From assembly GCA_017411385.1 (NCBI GenBank), contig JAFQQF010000006.1, forward strand, positions 1 through 64,000: a stretch of DNA of 64,000 bases, read 5' to 3'. The DNA comes from Ruminococcus sp. (GTDB taxonomy: Bacteria > Bacillota > Clostridia > Oscillospirales > Acutalibacteraceae). Each line of letters opens with the position of its first letter. Position 1 is the stretch's first letter. Shown here in pieces: positions 33,720 to 42,791 of this stretch. The position numbers were made by a program, and so were the translations under genes. Under the pieces are notes generated by a model, which saw nothing but the letters and a program-made list of their open reading frames with translations, had not been told where the DNA came from and ran no database searches.

Positions 33720-34232
33720 TTATTCCTCAGGTGCAATGTAGCTGGAGGATGCAGGCAGTCCCAGCATATCCATAACAGCCTCTTCCTTTTCGCGCATACG
33801 GATGCGTTCAAGGTTGTTGTCTTCATGGTCATAGCCGAGTAAATGGAGCACGCTGTGGCAGGTAAGGTAGCCTACCTCTCTCTGCAGGGAGTGTCCGTAG
33901 ATGTCAGCCTGTTCAACTGCCTTCTCCATAGAGATAACAACATCACCCAGAATCTGAGCACCTGTCTGGGGGTCGATGTCATACTTGCCGTCTTCTGAGC
34001 ACATGCCGAAAGAAAGCACATCAGTTTCGATATCTTTATTTCTGTACTGAGCGTTCAGCTCCTTAATCTGCTCATTGTTTACAAAGGAAACGCTGATTTC
34101 TGCAGGGCCTTTGAATTCTTCAAGCTGGAGCACTGCTGTGCAACAACGTCTTACAAGCATTCTCAGTCCTGTAGGGATTGCAACATCCTTCTGTCTGTTT
34201 GTGATGATTACTTTGATTTTATCTTTTGTCAT
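33720..34232 (-). CDS. ybeY: Endoribonuclease YbeY
   Basis: 170 aa. Zinc-binding HxxxHxxxxxH motif is visible (CHSVLHLLGYDHE). It functions in 16S rRNA 3'-end processing and ribosome quality control. The start overlaps the phoH end by 14 bp, and dgkA starts 1 bp beyond its stop, so all are coupled. Confidence 0.95.
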   Translation of the reverse strand: MTKDKIKVIITNRQKDVAIPTGLRMLVRRCCTAVLQLEEFKGPAEISVSFVNNEQIKELNAQYRNKDIETDVLSFGMCSEDGKYDIDPQTGAQILGDVVISMEKAVEQADIYGHSLQREVGYLTCHSVLHLLGYDHEDNNLERIRMREKEEAVMDMLGLPASSSYIAPEE

Positions 34233-35163
34233 ATTTATTCCTGCTTTCGTCTAACTTTTCGTATGCTTTGATAATGTCCTGTACCAGCCTGTGTCTGACT
34301 ACATCCTTTTCAGAGAAGGTACAGCTTGCGATATCGTCAATCCCCTTGAGGACTTTAATACATTCCTTGAGTCCTGACCGAGCACCGTTTGGCAGGTCAA
34401 TCTGGGTAATGTCACCTGTAATAACCATCTTGGAGTTAAATCCAAGTCGGGTGAGGAACATTTTCATCTGTTCCGTTGTTGTGTTCTGTGCTTCGTCAAG
34501 AATGATGAAGCTGTCGTCAAGGGTTCTGCCTCGCATATATGCAAGAGGAGCAACCTCGATGTTGCCTCTTTCTACGTATTTCTGATAAGTTTCAGCTCCC
34601 AGCATATCAAAGAGAGCGTCATAAAGAGGTCTGAGATAAGGGTCAACCTTGCTTTGTAAATCTCCCGGCAGAAAGCCCAACTTCTCGCCTGCTTCAACTG
34701 CAGGGCGGGTGAGGATGATTCGGTTGATTTGCTTTGCTCTGAATGCAGTAACCGCCATGGCAACGGCAAGGTAGGTTTTACCTGTGCCTGCAGGGCCTAC
34801 GCCGATGGTGATGGTGTTCTCCGCTATGCATTTGCAGTAGCGTTTCTGTCCCAAGGTTTTGGGCTTTATGGGTTTGCCCTTTGAGGTAATGCAGATGCAG
34901 TCACCCACAAGGGTTTCTATTTTTTCTTTTGAGCCTTCGTTTACAAGGGAGATGCAGTAGCGGATGTTCTGCTCTGAAAGAGCTTCGCCGCGGTTTATGA
35001 GCATCAGAAGACTGTCAATAACCTTGCATGCCTTGTCAACGTTTTCAATGTCGCCGCTGATTTTGAGCTCGCTTTCACGTCCTACTACGGAAACGTGATA
35101 TTCACGCTCAATAAGCTTGATGTTTTCATCGAAGCTTCCGAACAGGGCAACAGCCTGCTCCAT
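34219..35163 (-). CDS. phoH: PhoH-like ATPase
   Basis: 314 aa. Walker A GPAGTGKTYLAVAMA, Walker B FIILDEAQN, and an N-terminal region with a KH-like fold (~1-100). PhoH-type RNA-associated ATPases regularly precede ybeY, as here. It is the first gene of the minus-strand operon. The spacing and sequence of its upstream region give no strong ribosome-binding site. Confidence 0.93.
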   Translation of the reverse strand: MEQAVALFGSFDENIKLIEREYHVSVVGRESELKISGDIENVDKACKVIDSLLMLINRGEALSEQNIRYCISLVNEGSKEKIETLVGDCICITSKGKPIKPKTLGQKRYCKCIAENTITIGVGPAGTGKTYLAVAMAVTAFRAKQINRIILTRPAVEAGEKLGFLPGDLQSKVDPYLRPLYDALFDMLGAETYQKYVERGNIEVAPLAYMRGRTLDDSFIILDEAQNTTTEQMKMFLTRLGFNSKMVITGDITQIDLPNGARSGLKECIKVLKGIDDIASCTFSEKDVVRHRLVQDIIKAYEKLDESRNKYDKR

Positions 35164-35381
35164 TCTGTCAATGTTAATAATCTGTTCCGTAATGTATTAC
35201 TCCAATACTGATATTTTTAATCATTATAAGTATAACATAAATCTATAATGAAATCACCCTTATTTTTAATTTTTGTGCAAAATATAAGAGAATTTGTGAA
35301 ACTTGCTGAGAATGGGTTGGTATTTTAGATATATATGTAAATAAAAAATTACAGATTTGTGCAAACTGCGGATAAATACTA
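35164..35381. other. Divergent intergenic region between phoH and ylxM
   Basis: AT-rich, with no credible gene. On the minus strand a weak -10-like TATACT or TATAAT occurs around 35228-35236 (a probable phoH promoter with a poor -35). I see no riboswitch-like structure. Confidence 0.5.
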
Positions 35382-35410
35382 TTGACAAAAGGATTGATAA
35401 GTAGTATAAT
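35382..35410 (+). promoter_or_regulatory. Perfect-consensus promoter of ylxM-ffh
   Basis: TTGACA (35382-35387), a 17-bp spacer and TATAAT (35405-35410): an exact sigma-A consensus in both boxes. Confidence 0.9.
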
Positions 35411-35416
35411 CTCTCA

Positions 35417-35441
35417 GGTGTAAAGAAAATAACTTTACACC
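35417..35441 (+). promoter_or_regulatory. Hairpin at the predicted 5' end of the ylxM-ffh mRNA
   Basis: GGTGTAAAG (35417-35425), loop AAAATAA, CTTTACACC (35433-35441). It starts at the predicted +1, like the hairpin at 24244. It could be a stabilising 5' stem or a dimer operator. Confidence 0.6.
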
Positions 35442-35480
35442 CTATAAAAGATATTGTACATCAAATTCCGGGAGGATGCT

Positions 35481-35837
35481 ATGGATAAGAATATAGAAAT
35501 CTCCCTTTTGTTTGATTTTTACGGACAGCTTTTAAGCCCAAAACAGCATGAGGCGATTTCCCTTTACTACAATGATGACTACTCCTTGTCAGAAACCGCA
35601 GAGGTTATGGGTATCACCCGTCAGGGTGTGAGGGACCTTGTTAAACGCAGTGAGGCAGAGCTGTATGAATATGAAGAAAAGCTGGGACTTTACAAAAGGT
35701 TCGAGCAAGTAGGTGAGAGTGCAGGCAAAATCCGTGCTCTTGCAAAGGAAATCTGTGAAAGCCAGGATTTGCAGGCGGTTGAGCTTGCAAAGGAGATTGA
35801 GGCTCTGGCAGATAAGCTTTACACCGAGGAGGCGTAA
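35481..35837 (+). CDS. ylxM: YlxM-family HTH protein
   Basis: 118 aa from ATG 35481 after GGGAGG. Sigma-70 region 4-like helix-turn-helix (LSPKQHEAISLYYNDDYSLS, then ETAEVMGITRQGVRDLVKR), followed by a coiled-coil C-terminus. YlxM is associated with the signal-recognition-particle pathway. It ends 2 bp before ffh, which is the usual coupling. Confidence 0.92.
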   Translation: MDKNIEISLLFDFYGQLLSPKQHEAISLYYNDDYSLSETAEVMGITRQGVRDLVKRSEAELYEYEEKLGLYKRFEQVGESAGKIRALAKEICESQDLQAVELAKEIEALADKLYTEEA

Positions 35838-35839
35838 GT

Positions 35840-37219
35840 ATGGCATTTGAGAGTTTATCAGACAAAATTACAGGTGTGTTCAAACGCCTGAAGAATAAAG
35901 GTAAGCTTACTGAAAGCGACGTTAAGTCTGCTATGCGAGAAGTGCGACTTGCACTTCTGGAGGCAGATGTTAACTACAAGGTAGCCAAGGATTTTACAAA
36001 CAAAATCACAGAGCGTGCAGTTGGCGAGAGCGTTATGGAAAGCCTCACACCTGCCCAGATGGTGGTTAAGATTGTAAACGAAGAGCTTGTTTCACTTATG
36101 GGCGGTGAATCCACCCGACTTGAGTTTGCTTCTAAGCCTCCCACAGTCATTATGATGTGCGGTTTGCAAGGTTCAGGTAAGACAACCCACTCTGGTAAGC
36201 TTGCAAAGATGCTCAAGGCAAAGAACCACAGACCGCTGTTGGTTGCTTGTGATATTTACCGACCTGCAGCTATTGAACAGCTGAAGGTTGTGGGTAAGGG
36301 TGCAGATGTGCCTGTGTTTGAAATGGGCAAGGAAGACCCTGTGAAGATTGCAAATGCTGCAATCCGCCACGCAAAGGACTACGGCAACGATATCGTCATC
36401 CTCGATACCGCAGGCCGACTCCATATTGATGAGGAGCTTATGGGTGAGCTTGAGCGCGTAAAAAGTGCAGTAAACCCCTCTGAAATTCTCCTTGTAATCG
36501 ACTCAATGACGGGTCAGGACGCCGTAAACGTAGCAAAGAGCTTCAATGATTTGCTGGATATTACAGGCGTTATCCTTACAAAGCTTGACGGTGACACCCG
36601 AGGCGGTGCGGCACTTTCCGTCAAAGCAGTCACAGGCAAGCCCATCAAGTTTGCAGGTGTAGGCGAAAAGCTTGAGGACTTGGAGGTTTTCCATCCTGAG
36701 CGTATGGCAAGCCGAATTCTCGGTATGGGCGACGTGCTCACTCTCATTGAGGAGGCTGAGTCAAAGCTTGACCAGAAGAAGGCTGAAGAGCTTGCTCAGA
36801 AGATGAGGCAGAACAAGATGGACTTCAACGATCTTTTTGATCAGTTTGACCAGATTCAGAAGATGGGTCCCATTAAGGGTATTCTCTCAAAGCTTCCCGG
36901 TATGAATCAGCAGAAGCTTGATGAGGCAAACATTGAGGAAAGACAGATTGACTGGAACAAAGCAATCATTCTTTCAATGACACCCGAGGAGAGGAAAAAG
37001 CCTTCGCTCATCAATCCCTCTCGCAAACGCCGTATTGCCGCAGGTTCGGGCAGAAGCGTTGAAGAGGTAAACCGCCTTATCAAACAGCTTGAGCAGATGC
37101 AGAAGCTTATGAAGCAGATGAACTCAAAGGGCAAAAAAGGCAAGCGCAGAGGAGGACTCCCGGGTCTTGGCGGTGCACCCTTTTCAGGCGGCGGCACAGG
37201 CAGCTTCGGCGGTTTTTAA
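35840..37219 (+). CDS. ffh: Signal recognition particle protein Ffh
   Basis: 459 aa. N domain, then GTPase G domain with G1 CGLQGSGKTTHSGKLAK, G3 DTAGRLHID and G4 TKLDGDTRGGAAL, then a Met-rich M domain (KMGPIKGILSKLPGM, MQKLMKQM) and a Gly-rich tail. It binds SRP RNA and signal sequences and targets nascent membrane proteins to FtsY. The tail (GGLPGLGGAPFSGGGTG) is common in Clostridia. Confidence 0.97.
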   Translation: MAFESLSDKITGVFKRLKNKGKLTESDVKSAMREVRLALLEADVNYKVAKDFTNKITERAVGESVMESLTPAQMVVKIVNEELVSLMGGESTRLEFASKPPTVIMMCGLQGSGKTTHSGKLAKMLKAKNHRPLLVACDIYRPAAIEQLKVVGKGADVPVFEMGKEDPVKIANAAIRHAKDYGNDIVILDTAGRLHIDEELMGELERVKSAVNPSEILLVIDSMTGQDAVNVAKSFNDLLDITGVILTKLDGDTRGGAALSVKAVTGKPIKFAGVGEKLEDLEVFHPERMASRILGMGDVLTLIEEAESKLDQKKAEELAQKMRQNKMDFNDLFDQFDQIQKMGPIKGILSKLPGMNQQKLDEANIEERQIDWNKAIILSMTPEERKKPSLINPSRKRRIAAGSGRSVEEVNRLIKQLEQMQKLMKQMNSKGKKGKRRGGLPGLGGAPFSGGGTGSFGGF

Positions 37220-37295
37220 TTCTCAAGACAAATCAGGTTATAAGGCCTTACGGCTTATAATATAAACTAAATTTTATTTATTGGAGGTACACACC

Positions 37296-37538
37296 ATGGC
37301 AGTTAAAATCAGACTTCGCAGAATGGGTGCTAAGAAGAACCCCTTCTATCGTATTGTTGTTGCTGATTCCCGTTATCCCAGAGATGGTCGTTTCATCGAA
37401 GAAATCGGTACTTACAATCCCCTTACAGATCCTGCAGAGGTAAAGGTTGACGCTGATGCAGCTAAGAAGTGGATTGCAAACGGCGCACAGCCCACTGATA
37501 AGGTTAAGGCTCTTCTCAAGAAAAACGGCGTTATCTGA
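37296..37538 (+). CDS. rpsP: 30S ribosomal protein S16
   Basis: 80 aa. Start [20 protein letters not shown] is diagnostic. ATG at 37296 follows TTGGAGGT. It lies 76 bp after ffh, with a small inverted repeat (TTATAAG-GCC...GGC-TTATAA, 37239-37261) between them. Followed 18 bp later by the KH protein. Confidence 0.97.
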   Translation: MAVKIRLRRMGAKKNPFYRIVVADSRYPRDGRFIEEIGTYNPLTDPAEVKVDADAAKKWIANGAQPTDKVKALLKKNGVI

Positions 37539-37556
37539 TAGCAGGAGTATACACAG

Positions 37557-37790
37557 ATGAAAGACTTACTCACTATCATTGCAAAAGGTCTTGTTGAAGC
37601 TCCGGATAAGGTAGAGGTTACAGCAGACGAGCCCCTTGAGGACGGCACCACCGTTTACCATATTCACGTGGCAGAGGAAGATATGGGCAGAATCATCGGC
37701 AAGCAGGGCAGAATAGCTAAGGCTATCCGCACAGTTGCTCGTTCTGCAGCTATTCGCAAGGATGTTAAGGCTCAGGTTGAAATCGACTGA
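37557..37790 (+). CDS. khpA: KH-domain RNA-binding protein (YlqC/KhpA family)
   Basis: 77 aa. One KH domain with GRIIGKQGRIAKAIRTVA. In Firmicutes the small KH proteins act in RNA binding with KhpB and influence cell size. It is co-transcribed with rpsP, the conserved order rpsP-KH-rimM-trmD, here interrupted by an LRR gene. Confidence 0.92.
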   Translation: MKDLLTIIAKGLVEAPDKVEVTADEPLEDGTTVYHIHVAEEDMGRIIGKQGRIAKAIRTVARSAAIRKDVKAQVEID

Positions 37791-37819
37791 GTTCAGTTCT
37801 GAGTAATAACAGCATTTTA

Positions 37820-37866
37820 GGGCATATAGCATTGTGAAGCTAAAAGCTTTGCATGGCTATGTGCCC
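37820..37866 (+). terminator. Hairpin after the KH gene
   Basis: GGGCATATAGC (37820-37830) pairs with GCTATGTGCCC (37856-37866), one G-U, enclosing a second small stem AAGCT...AGCTT. The following TTTGTGTTTG is only a weak U-tract. It is a probable terminator of rpsP-KH. Confidence 0.6.
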
Positions 37867-37934
37867 TTTGTGTTTGTCAATTTGACATTTATACATTAAT
37901 TTTATATACTGTTAAATTGAGAAGAGGTGTTCTT

Positions 37935-39026
37935 ATGACAACTTATAAGAAAAATTCTACACTTAAAGTTTTTTTATCTTTTGCGTTTATACTGACAATT
38001 CTTTTGAGTATGCTTCCCTTTGCAGGTGTTTCTGTTTATGCTGATGATGTGCAAACAGGCACCTTCGGCTCATTTGAATACGAAATATATGACGGTGAGG
38101 TATGCATCACAAAGTTTACGGGCGAAGGCGGAGATGTGTTTATTCCCAATGTGATTGAGGATGTGCCTGTTGTTGCAATTGGAGAGGAGGCTTTCTGGTA
38201 TTGCAAAGAGATTACCTCCCTTTCTATGCCTGCAAGCCTTGAATTTATCGGAGCAAGAGCATTCCAAGGCTGTTCATCCCTTACAGAGGTTCAGCTTCCA
38301 GACTCAGTTGTTGAGATTGCGGCGGCGGCTTTTTGTGATTGTACTGCTCTTGAAAAAATCAACGTGCCTGCAGAGCTGATTTACGTTGGCTCCTTTGCGT
38401 TTGATAACACTCCGTGGATTACCCGCTTTGAAGACAATACCTCAATTATTATAGGTGGAAGAATTCTTTATAAATACCTTGGCGATGCAGAGGTGGTTAA
38501 CATTCCTGCAGGGGTAACAGGTATCAGCGGTAATGCTTTTCAGGATAAAAAGAACTTGAAATATGTAAATATTCCCAATACTATGCTGTTTATCGGTGAC
38601 TATGCTTTCTTCGGGTGTGATAATCTGAAGAGTGTTAGCCTTCCCGATAGCATCTACTATATGGGAGCTTATTCCTTTGGATACAAGACTCTTACCGAAA
38701 GCGGTGAAGGTGATGTAGTAGAGGACTTTGTCCTCTGTGCAAACGAAGGTACTCTGCCTGCTGACTATGCCAAAGAGTATGGTCTGACACTTAAATCACA
38801 CGGATACTTTGCAACTATGGATGAGCTTCCCGAGGCAGAAAGCTGTGTGGCAAAGGAGCTTCCTGAAGCTACCAAGGACCAAGCTAAGTGGTTTTCTAAT
38901 AAAAACACAGTCATCACCCTTGTTATTATTGTGATTTCCTGTGTGGGTATTGTAGGCGGTATGTATTTTTACTTTACTTTTCAGGAAAAGAAAATGAAGA
39001 AAAATAATCAGAACAAAAAGAAATAA
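37935..39026 (+). CDS. BspA-like leucine-rich-repeat surface protein
   Basis: 363 aa from ATG 37935 (AGAGGTGTTC upstream). Signal peptide, then BspA/TpLRR-type repeats (SLSMPASLEFIGARAFQGCS; VQLPDSVVEIAAAAFCDCT; VNIPNTMLFIGDYAFFGCD), a less regular segment, and a C-terminal transmembrane helix (VITLVIIVISCVGIVGGMYF) with a basic Lys/Asn-rich tail inside the cell. It is probably a surface binding or structural protein. It splits the otherwise standard KH-rimM gene order, so it is probably a lineage-specific insertion. Confidence 0.88.
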   Translation: MTTYKKNSTLKVFLSFAFILTILLSMLPFAGVSVYADDVQTGTFGSFEYEIYDGEVCITKFTGEGGDVFIPNVIEDVPVVAIGEEAFWYCKEITSLSMPASLEFIGARAFQGCSSLTEVQLPDSVVEIAAAAFCDCTALEKINVPAELIYVGSFAFDNTPWITRFEDNTSIIIGGRILYKYLGDAEVVNIPAGVTGISGNAFQDKKNLKYVNIPNTMLFIGDYAFFGCDNLKSVSLPDSIYYMGAYSFGYKTLTESGEGDVVEDFVLCANEGTLPADYAKEYGLTLKSHGYFATMDELPEAESCVAKELPEATKDQAKWFSNKNTVITLVIIVISCVGIVGGMYFYFTFQEKKMKKNNQNKKK

Positions 39027-39049
39027 CAGATTGCAGGATAAGTGATATT

Positions 39050-39562
39050 ATGCTTAAAGAATATCTTGAAATAGGAAAAATCGTAGGTACCCACGGAGTA
39101 ATGGGTGAGTGCAGAGTGGAGTGCTGGTGTGACACACCTCAGTTTGTGGCACAGTTTAAGACGCTTTACTTCGACGGCGGCAAAGAAAAGCTAGAGGTTA
39201 AGGCACGCCCTCACAAAAATATTGCCCTTGTTAAAATCAAAGGCATTGATACCGTGGAAAAGGCGGATATGCTTCGCGGACGGGTGCTTTATATGCGCAG
39301 AAAGGATGCGAAGCTTCCAAAGGGTGTTCACTTTGTGCAGGATTTGGTTGGACTTGAAATTCGTGATGCTGATACGGACGAGGTTTACGGAAAGCTTACC
39401 GATGTTATAAAAACAGGTGCCAACGATGTGTATGAGCTTAAGGCTGAAGATGGCAAGGCTTATTATCTGCCTGTAATTCCCGATGTGGTAAAGAAGATTG
39501 CACCCGAAAAGGGCTATGTACTTATCACTCCCATGAAAGGTATATTTGACGATGAGGATTGA
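39050..39562 (+). CDS. rimM: 16S rRNA processing protein RimM
   Basis: 170 aa. N-terminal RimM domain (LEIGKIVGTHGVMGECRVEC) and C-terminal PRC-barrel (DLVGLEIRDADTDEVYGKLT; KAYYLPVIPDVVKKI). It assists 30S head maturation. Its end overlaps the trmD start by 11 bp. Confidence 0.95.
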   Translation: MLKEYLEIGKIVGTHGVMGECRVECWCDTPQFVAQFKTLYFDGGKEKLEVKARPHKNIALVKIKGIDTVEKADMLRGRVLYMRRKDAKLPKGVHFVQDLVGLEIRDADTDEVYGKLTDVIKTGANDVYELKAEDGKAYYLPVIPDVVKKIAPEKGYVLITPMKGIFDDED

Positions 39563-40310
39563 TATAATAACACTGTTTCCCGAAATGTGCGAGGCTGTGC
39601 TTTCTGAGAGCATCATAGGAAGAGCAAGAAAGAGCGGTGCTGTTGAAATAGTTTGTCATCAGCTTCGCGAGTTTGCTTTTGACAAGCATCGCCGAGTGGA
39701 TGATGCACCTTACGGTGGCGGTATGGGTATGCTTATGATGGCAGAGCCTATTGCTTTGTGCTTTGAGAGTATTTGCGAAGAATTGGGCAAAAAGCCTCAC
39801 TTTGTTTATATGTCCCCAAAAGGCAGGGTTATAACCCAGCAGGACGTTAAGGCGATTTCGCAGGATTACGAAAACGTATGTATCCTTTGCGGTCATTACG
39901 AGGGGGTGGACCAGAGAGTTCTGGATACCCTTATTGATGAAGAAATTTCCATCGGCGACTATGTGCTCACAGGCGGTGAGCTTCCTGCTATGGTCTTTGC
40001 GGATGCATTGTGCAGAATGTTACCCGGTGTACTTTCAAGTGACGAATGCTTTGAGCTTGAAAGTCACTACGCAGGACTTCTGGAGTATCCCCAGTACACC
40101 CGTCCCGAGGTGTGGCGAGAGCAGGCGGTACCGTCGGTGCTTATGAGCGGTCACCACGCAAATATCGAAAAATGGCGCCGTGAGCAGGCTATAAAAGAAA
40201 CTGTTCACCGCCGCCCCGATATGCTCTCAGGGGCACCTCTTACCGACAAAGAGAAGGCATTTGTGCAAAGTCTTATTAATGAAGAAAAGCAGGGACAAGA
40301 GGGCACCTGA
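39552..40310 (+). CDS. trmD: tRNA (guanine-37-N1)-methyltransferase
   Basis: 252 aa from ATG 39552, overlapping rimM; an earlier in-frame TTG at 39546 lacks support. SPOUT-fold signatures: MRIDIITLFPEMCEAV, DDAPYGGGMGMLM, LCGHYEGVDQRV and the knot GDYVLTGGELPAM. It makes m1G37 to prevent +1 frameshifting. rplS is not next, unlike in many Firmicutes. Confidence 0.96.
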   Translation: MRIDIITLFPEMCEAVLSESIIGRARKSGAVEIVCHQLREFAFDKHRRVDDAPYGGGMGMLMMAEPIALCFESICEELGKKPHFVYMSPKGRVITQQDVKAISQDYENVCILCGHYEGVDQRVLDTLIDEEISIGDYVLTGGELPAMVFADALCRMLPGVLSSDECFELESHYAGLLEYPQYTRPEVWREQAVPSVLMSGHHANIEKWRREQAIKETVHRRPDMLSGAPLTDKEKAFVQSLINEEKQGQEGT

Positions 40311-40391
40311 TTTTATGTTGTTATTTTGCACAAGAAAGTCAATTGGTTTTTGTGCTTAGTAGTGTATCAAAACAAAAATGTTTTTATGGTG

Positions 40392-40420
40392 TTGACCTAC
40401 GGGATTTTTGTGGATATAAT
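40392..40420 (+). promoter_or_regulatory. Promoter of the HPr gene
   Basis: TTGACC (40392-40397), a 17-bp spacer and TATAAT (40415-40420); the leader to the ATG is about 85 nt. Confidence 0.8.
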
Positions 40421-40511
40421 AACAAAAAATGAACAATTCCGATAGTGTGCAGAAGCTTCTGTTGCTATTGGTTAAAACAAATTCCACGTTAAGATAAGAG
40501 AGGGTATTTCC

Positions 40512-40775
40512 ATGTACGGTAAGGATGTTTTAGTTCAGAACAAAACAGGTTTGCACGCTCGTCCTGCTACTTTCTTCATTCAGAAGGCAAACGAGTTCAA
40601 GTCCACTATCTGGGTTGAGAAGGAAGAAAGAAGAGTAAACGCCAAGAGCCTTCTGGGTGTTTTGTCCCTGGGTATCCTCGGTGGCACAACAATCAAGATT
40701 TTTGCTGACGGTGCAGATGAAACCGAAGCAGTTGAGGGTCTTGTAGCTCTTGTTGAGTCAGGTTTTGCTGAGTAA
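40512..40775 (+). CDS. ptsH: HPr-family phosphocarrier protein
   Basis: 87 aa. The active-site His15 lies in KTGLHARPAT, and the HprK-regulatory serine region is present (NAKSLLGVLSLGI, Ser46 equivalent), so it may serve both phosphotransfer and catabolite regulation. It is monocistronic, away from ptsI. GAGGGTATTTCC precedes the ATG. Confidence 0.93.
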   Translation: MYGKDVLVQNKTGLHARPATFFIQKANEFKSTIWVEKEERRVNAKSLLGVLSLGILGGTTIKIFADGADETEAVEGLVALVESGFAE

Positions 40776-40791
40776 TCATTTTTGCGTTTCT

Positions 40792-40818
40792 GGGCGGAGT
40801 TGTACCTCCGCCCTTTTT
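40792..40818 (+). terminator. Terminator of the HPr gene
   Basis: GGGCGGAG-ttgtac-CTCCGCCC followed by TTTTTG. Confidence 0.9.
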
Positions 40819-40823
40819 GTTTG

Positions 40824-40868
40824 CCTTCTCCTTGAGGGGAAGGGGCACCGCTTGCGGTGGATGAGGTG
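40824..40868. repeat. REP-like palindromic element before uvrC
   Basis: Two adjacent hairpins: CCTTCTCC-ttga-GGGGAAGG (40824-40843) and CACCG-cttg-CGGTG (40846-40859), then GATGAGGTG. I recall very similar double-hairpin sequences between genes in many Clostridia, but cannot confirm this here. Only this copy is seen in the window. Confidence 0.6.
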
Positions 40869-40929
40869 AAAACATCGACACTTTTGTGTGTTAGTATTGA
40901 TAAGTTATATGTGAACAGGTGGTGGTACT

Positions 40930-42771
40930 GTGTCTGATAAACTGAAGAGCTTAAGGCAAAAGGCAATGGCTTTGCCTTTGCAGCCCGGTGTGTATATTAT
41001 GAAGAATAAGGCTCGGGATATTATCTACATCGGCAAGGCAAAGAAGCTTAAGAACCGCGTCAGTCAGTACTTCGGCTCACAGAATAACCACGCTGAAAAG
41101 GTCAGGCAGATGGTGTCCTTTGTGGATGATTTTGAATATATCATCACCGACAGCGAGTTTGAAGCTTTGATTTTAGAGTGCAGTCTTATCAAACAGCACC
41201 GCCCCAAGTACAATATTCTCTTGAAGGACGACAAAGGCTACAGCTATGTAAAGGTGACAACGGATAAGTGGCGCAGGATTTCCTGTGCTTTGCAAAAGGA
41301 CGATGACTCTGCCCGTTACATCGGCCCTTACAATTCGGGTTATCTTGTGAGAGAAGCTGTTGATGAAGCCAATTCCGTGTTTATGCTTCCTACCTGCTCA
41401 AGGCGATTCCCTGAGGATTTCGGCAAGGGCAGACCTTGTCTGAATTTTCACATCAAAAAATGCTGTGCTCCCTGCACAGGCAGGGTGAAATTTGCTGATT
41501 ATAACGAAAGGATAGAAAGTGCACTTTCGTTTCTTTCGGGAGGTAGCTCAGAGTCACTAAGACAGCTTACAATTCAAATGAACGAGGCTGCAGAAAACCT
41601 TGAGTTTGAGCGTGCAGCTTCAATCCGCGACTCTATTAATGCAATAAAGAAGCTTTCTGATAAACAGAAGGTAATTCAATCTAAGGTTAAAGACCAAGAT
41701 GTTATTGCGTATTTTTCTGATAGAAATAAAGCTTGCTTTGAGATTTTCCGCTTTGAGGGTGGCAGACTCTGTGACCGACAGGATTTTGTTGTTGATGTTA
41801 TGGAGGATGAAAAATCCGCCAGAGAGGAATTTATCACAAGCTACTATGGTGCAAGAACGGATATTCCTCAGAACATTACTTTGGATGATGAAGTTGAAAA
41901 CTCCGAGCTTTTAGAGAGATGGCTCACAGAAAAAGCAGGACGAAGAGTTTATATTACCGTGCCTCAAAAGGGAGAGCAGAGAAAACTTGCAGATATGTGC
42001 AGACAGAATGCGGCAGAGCGTGTAGCTCAGCTTCAGGGTGCCACAGGCAGAGAGCTTTCTGTGTTGCAGGAGCTTCAGAGTCTTCTGGGGCTTTCGGATG
42101 TTCCGTACTATATAGAAGCCTATGATATTTCCAACCTTTCGGGCACGGGAAATGTTGCGGGAATGGTTGTGTTTGAGAAGGGCAAGCCCCTGAAAAAAGC
42201 CTACCGCAAGTTCAAGATTAAAGGCTTTGAAGGACAGGATGACTACGCCTCTATGAACGAGGTGCTAAGGCGAAGATTTGAGGAGTACCTTGCCCGAAAG
42301 GATGAGGGAGAGGGCTTTGGCAGACTTCCCGACCTTATACTTCTTGATGGCGGTCAGGGACAGGTTTCTGCTGTAAAGCCTTTGCTTGAGGAGTTCAATC
42401 TCAGCATCCCTTTGTTTGGTATGGTGAAGGACGACCGTCACCGCACCCGTGCGATGGTGGGCGAAAAAGGCGAGATTGCAATTAATATAAACCGCAGGGT
42501 GTTTAATTTTATCACAACCGTGCAGGATGAGGTGCACCGCTTTGCAATCGGTTATCAGCGAAGCAAGAGAGGTGCAACGCTTAAAAGCTCCCTTACAGAT
42601 ATTGATGGAATAGGTGAGGAGCGCGCAAAGGCATTGCTTCAGTATTTTAAGACTGTGAAGAATATCAGAGAAGCCGAGCTTGAGGAGCTTATGAATGCGC
42701 CTAAAATGACACGCGGTACAGCTCAAGCAGTATACAGATATTTTCACCCTAAAAAGGATAATGACATATAA
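40930..42771 (+). CDS. uvrC: UvrABC system protein C
   Basis: 613 aa from GTG 40930 (AGGTGGTG upstream). GIY-YIG nuclease (QPGVYIMKNKARDIIYIGKA), Cys-containing linker, UVR motif (~205-235), RNase H-like C-terminal nuclease (YYIEAYDISNLSGTGNVAGM, LILLDGGQGQVSAV) and tandem helix-hairpin-helix (SLTDIDGIGEERAKALLQYF). It makes both incisions of nucleotide excision repair. Confidence 0.96.
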   Translation: MSDKLKSLRQKAMALPLQPGVYIMKNKARDIIYIGKAKKLKNRVSQYFGSQNNHAEKVRQMVSFVDDFEYIITDSEFEALILECSLIKQHRPKYNILLKDDKGYSYVKVTTDKWRRISCALQKDDDSARYIGPYNSGYLVREAVDEANSVFMLPTCSRRFPEDFGKGRPCLNFHIKKCCAPCTGRVKFADYNERIESALSFLSGGSSESLRQLTIQMNEAAENLEFERAASIRDSINAIKKLSDKQKVIQSKVKDQDVIAYFSDRNKACFEIFRFEGGRLCDRQDFVVDVMEDEKSAREEFITSYYGARTDIPQNITLDDEVENSELLERWLTEKAGRRVYITVPQKGEQRKLADMCRQNAAERVAQLQGATGRELSVLQELQSLLGLSDVPYYIEAYDISNLSGTGNVAGMVVFEKGKPLKKAYRKFKIKGFEGQDDYASMNEVLRRRFEEYLARKDEGEGFGRLPDLILLDGGQGQVSAVKPLLEEFNLSIPLFGMVKDDRHRTRAMVGEKGEIAININRRVFNFITTVQDEVHRFAIGYQRSKRGATLKSSLTDIDGIGEERAKALLQYFKTVKNIREAELEELMNAPKMTRGTAQAVYRYFHPKKDNDI

Positions 42772-42791
42772 AGGAGAAAGAAGGTATATAT

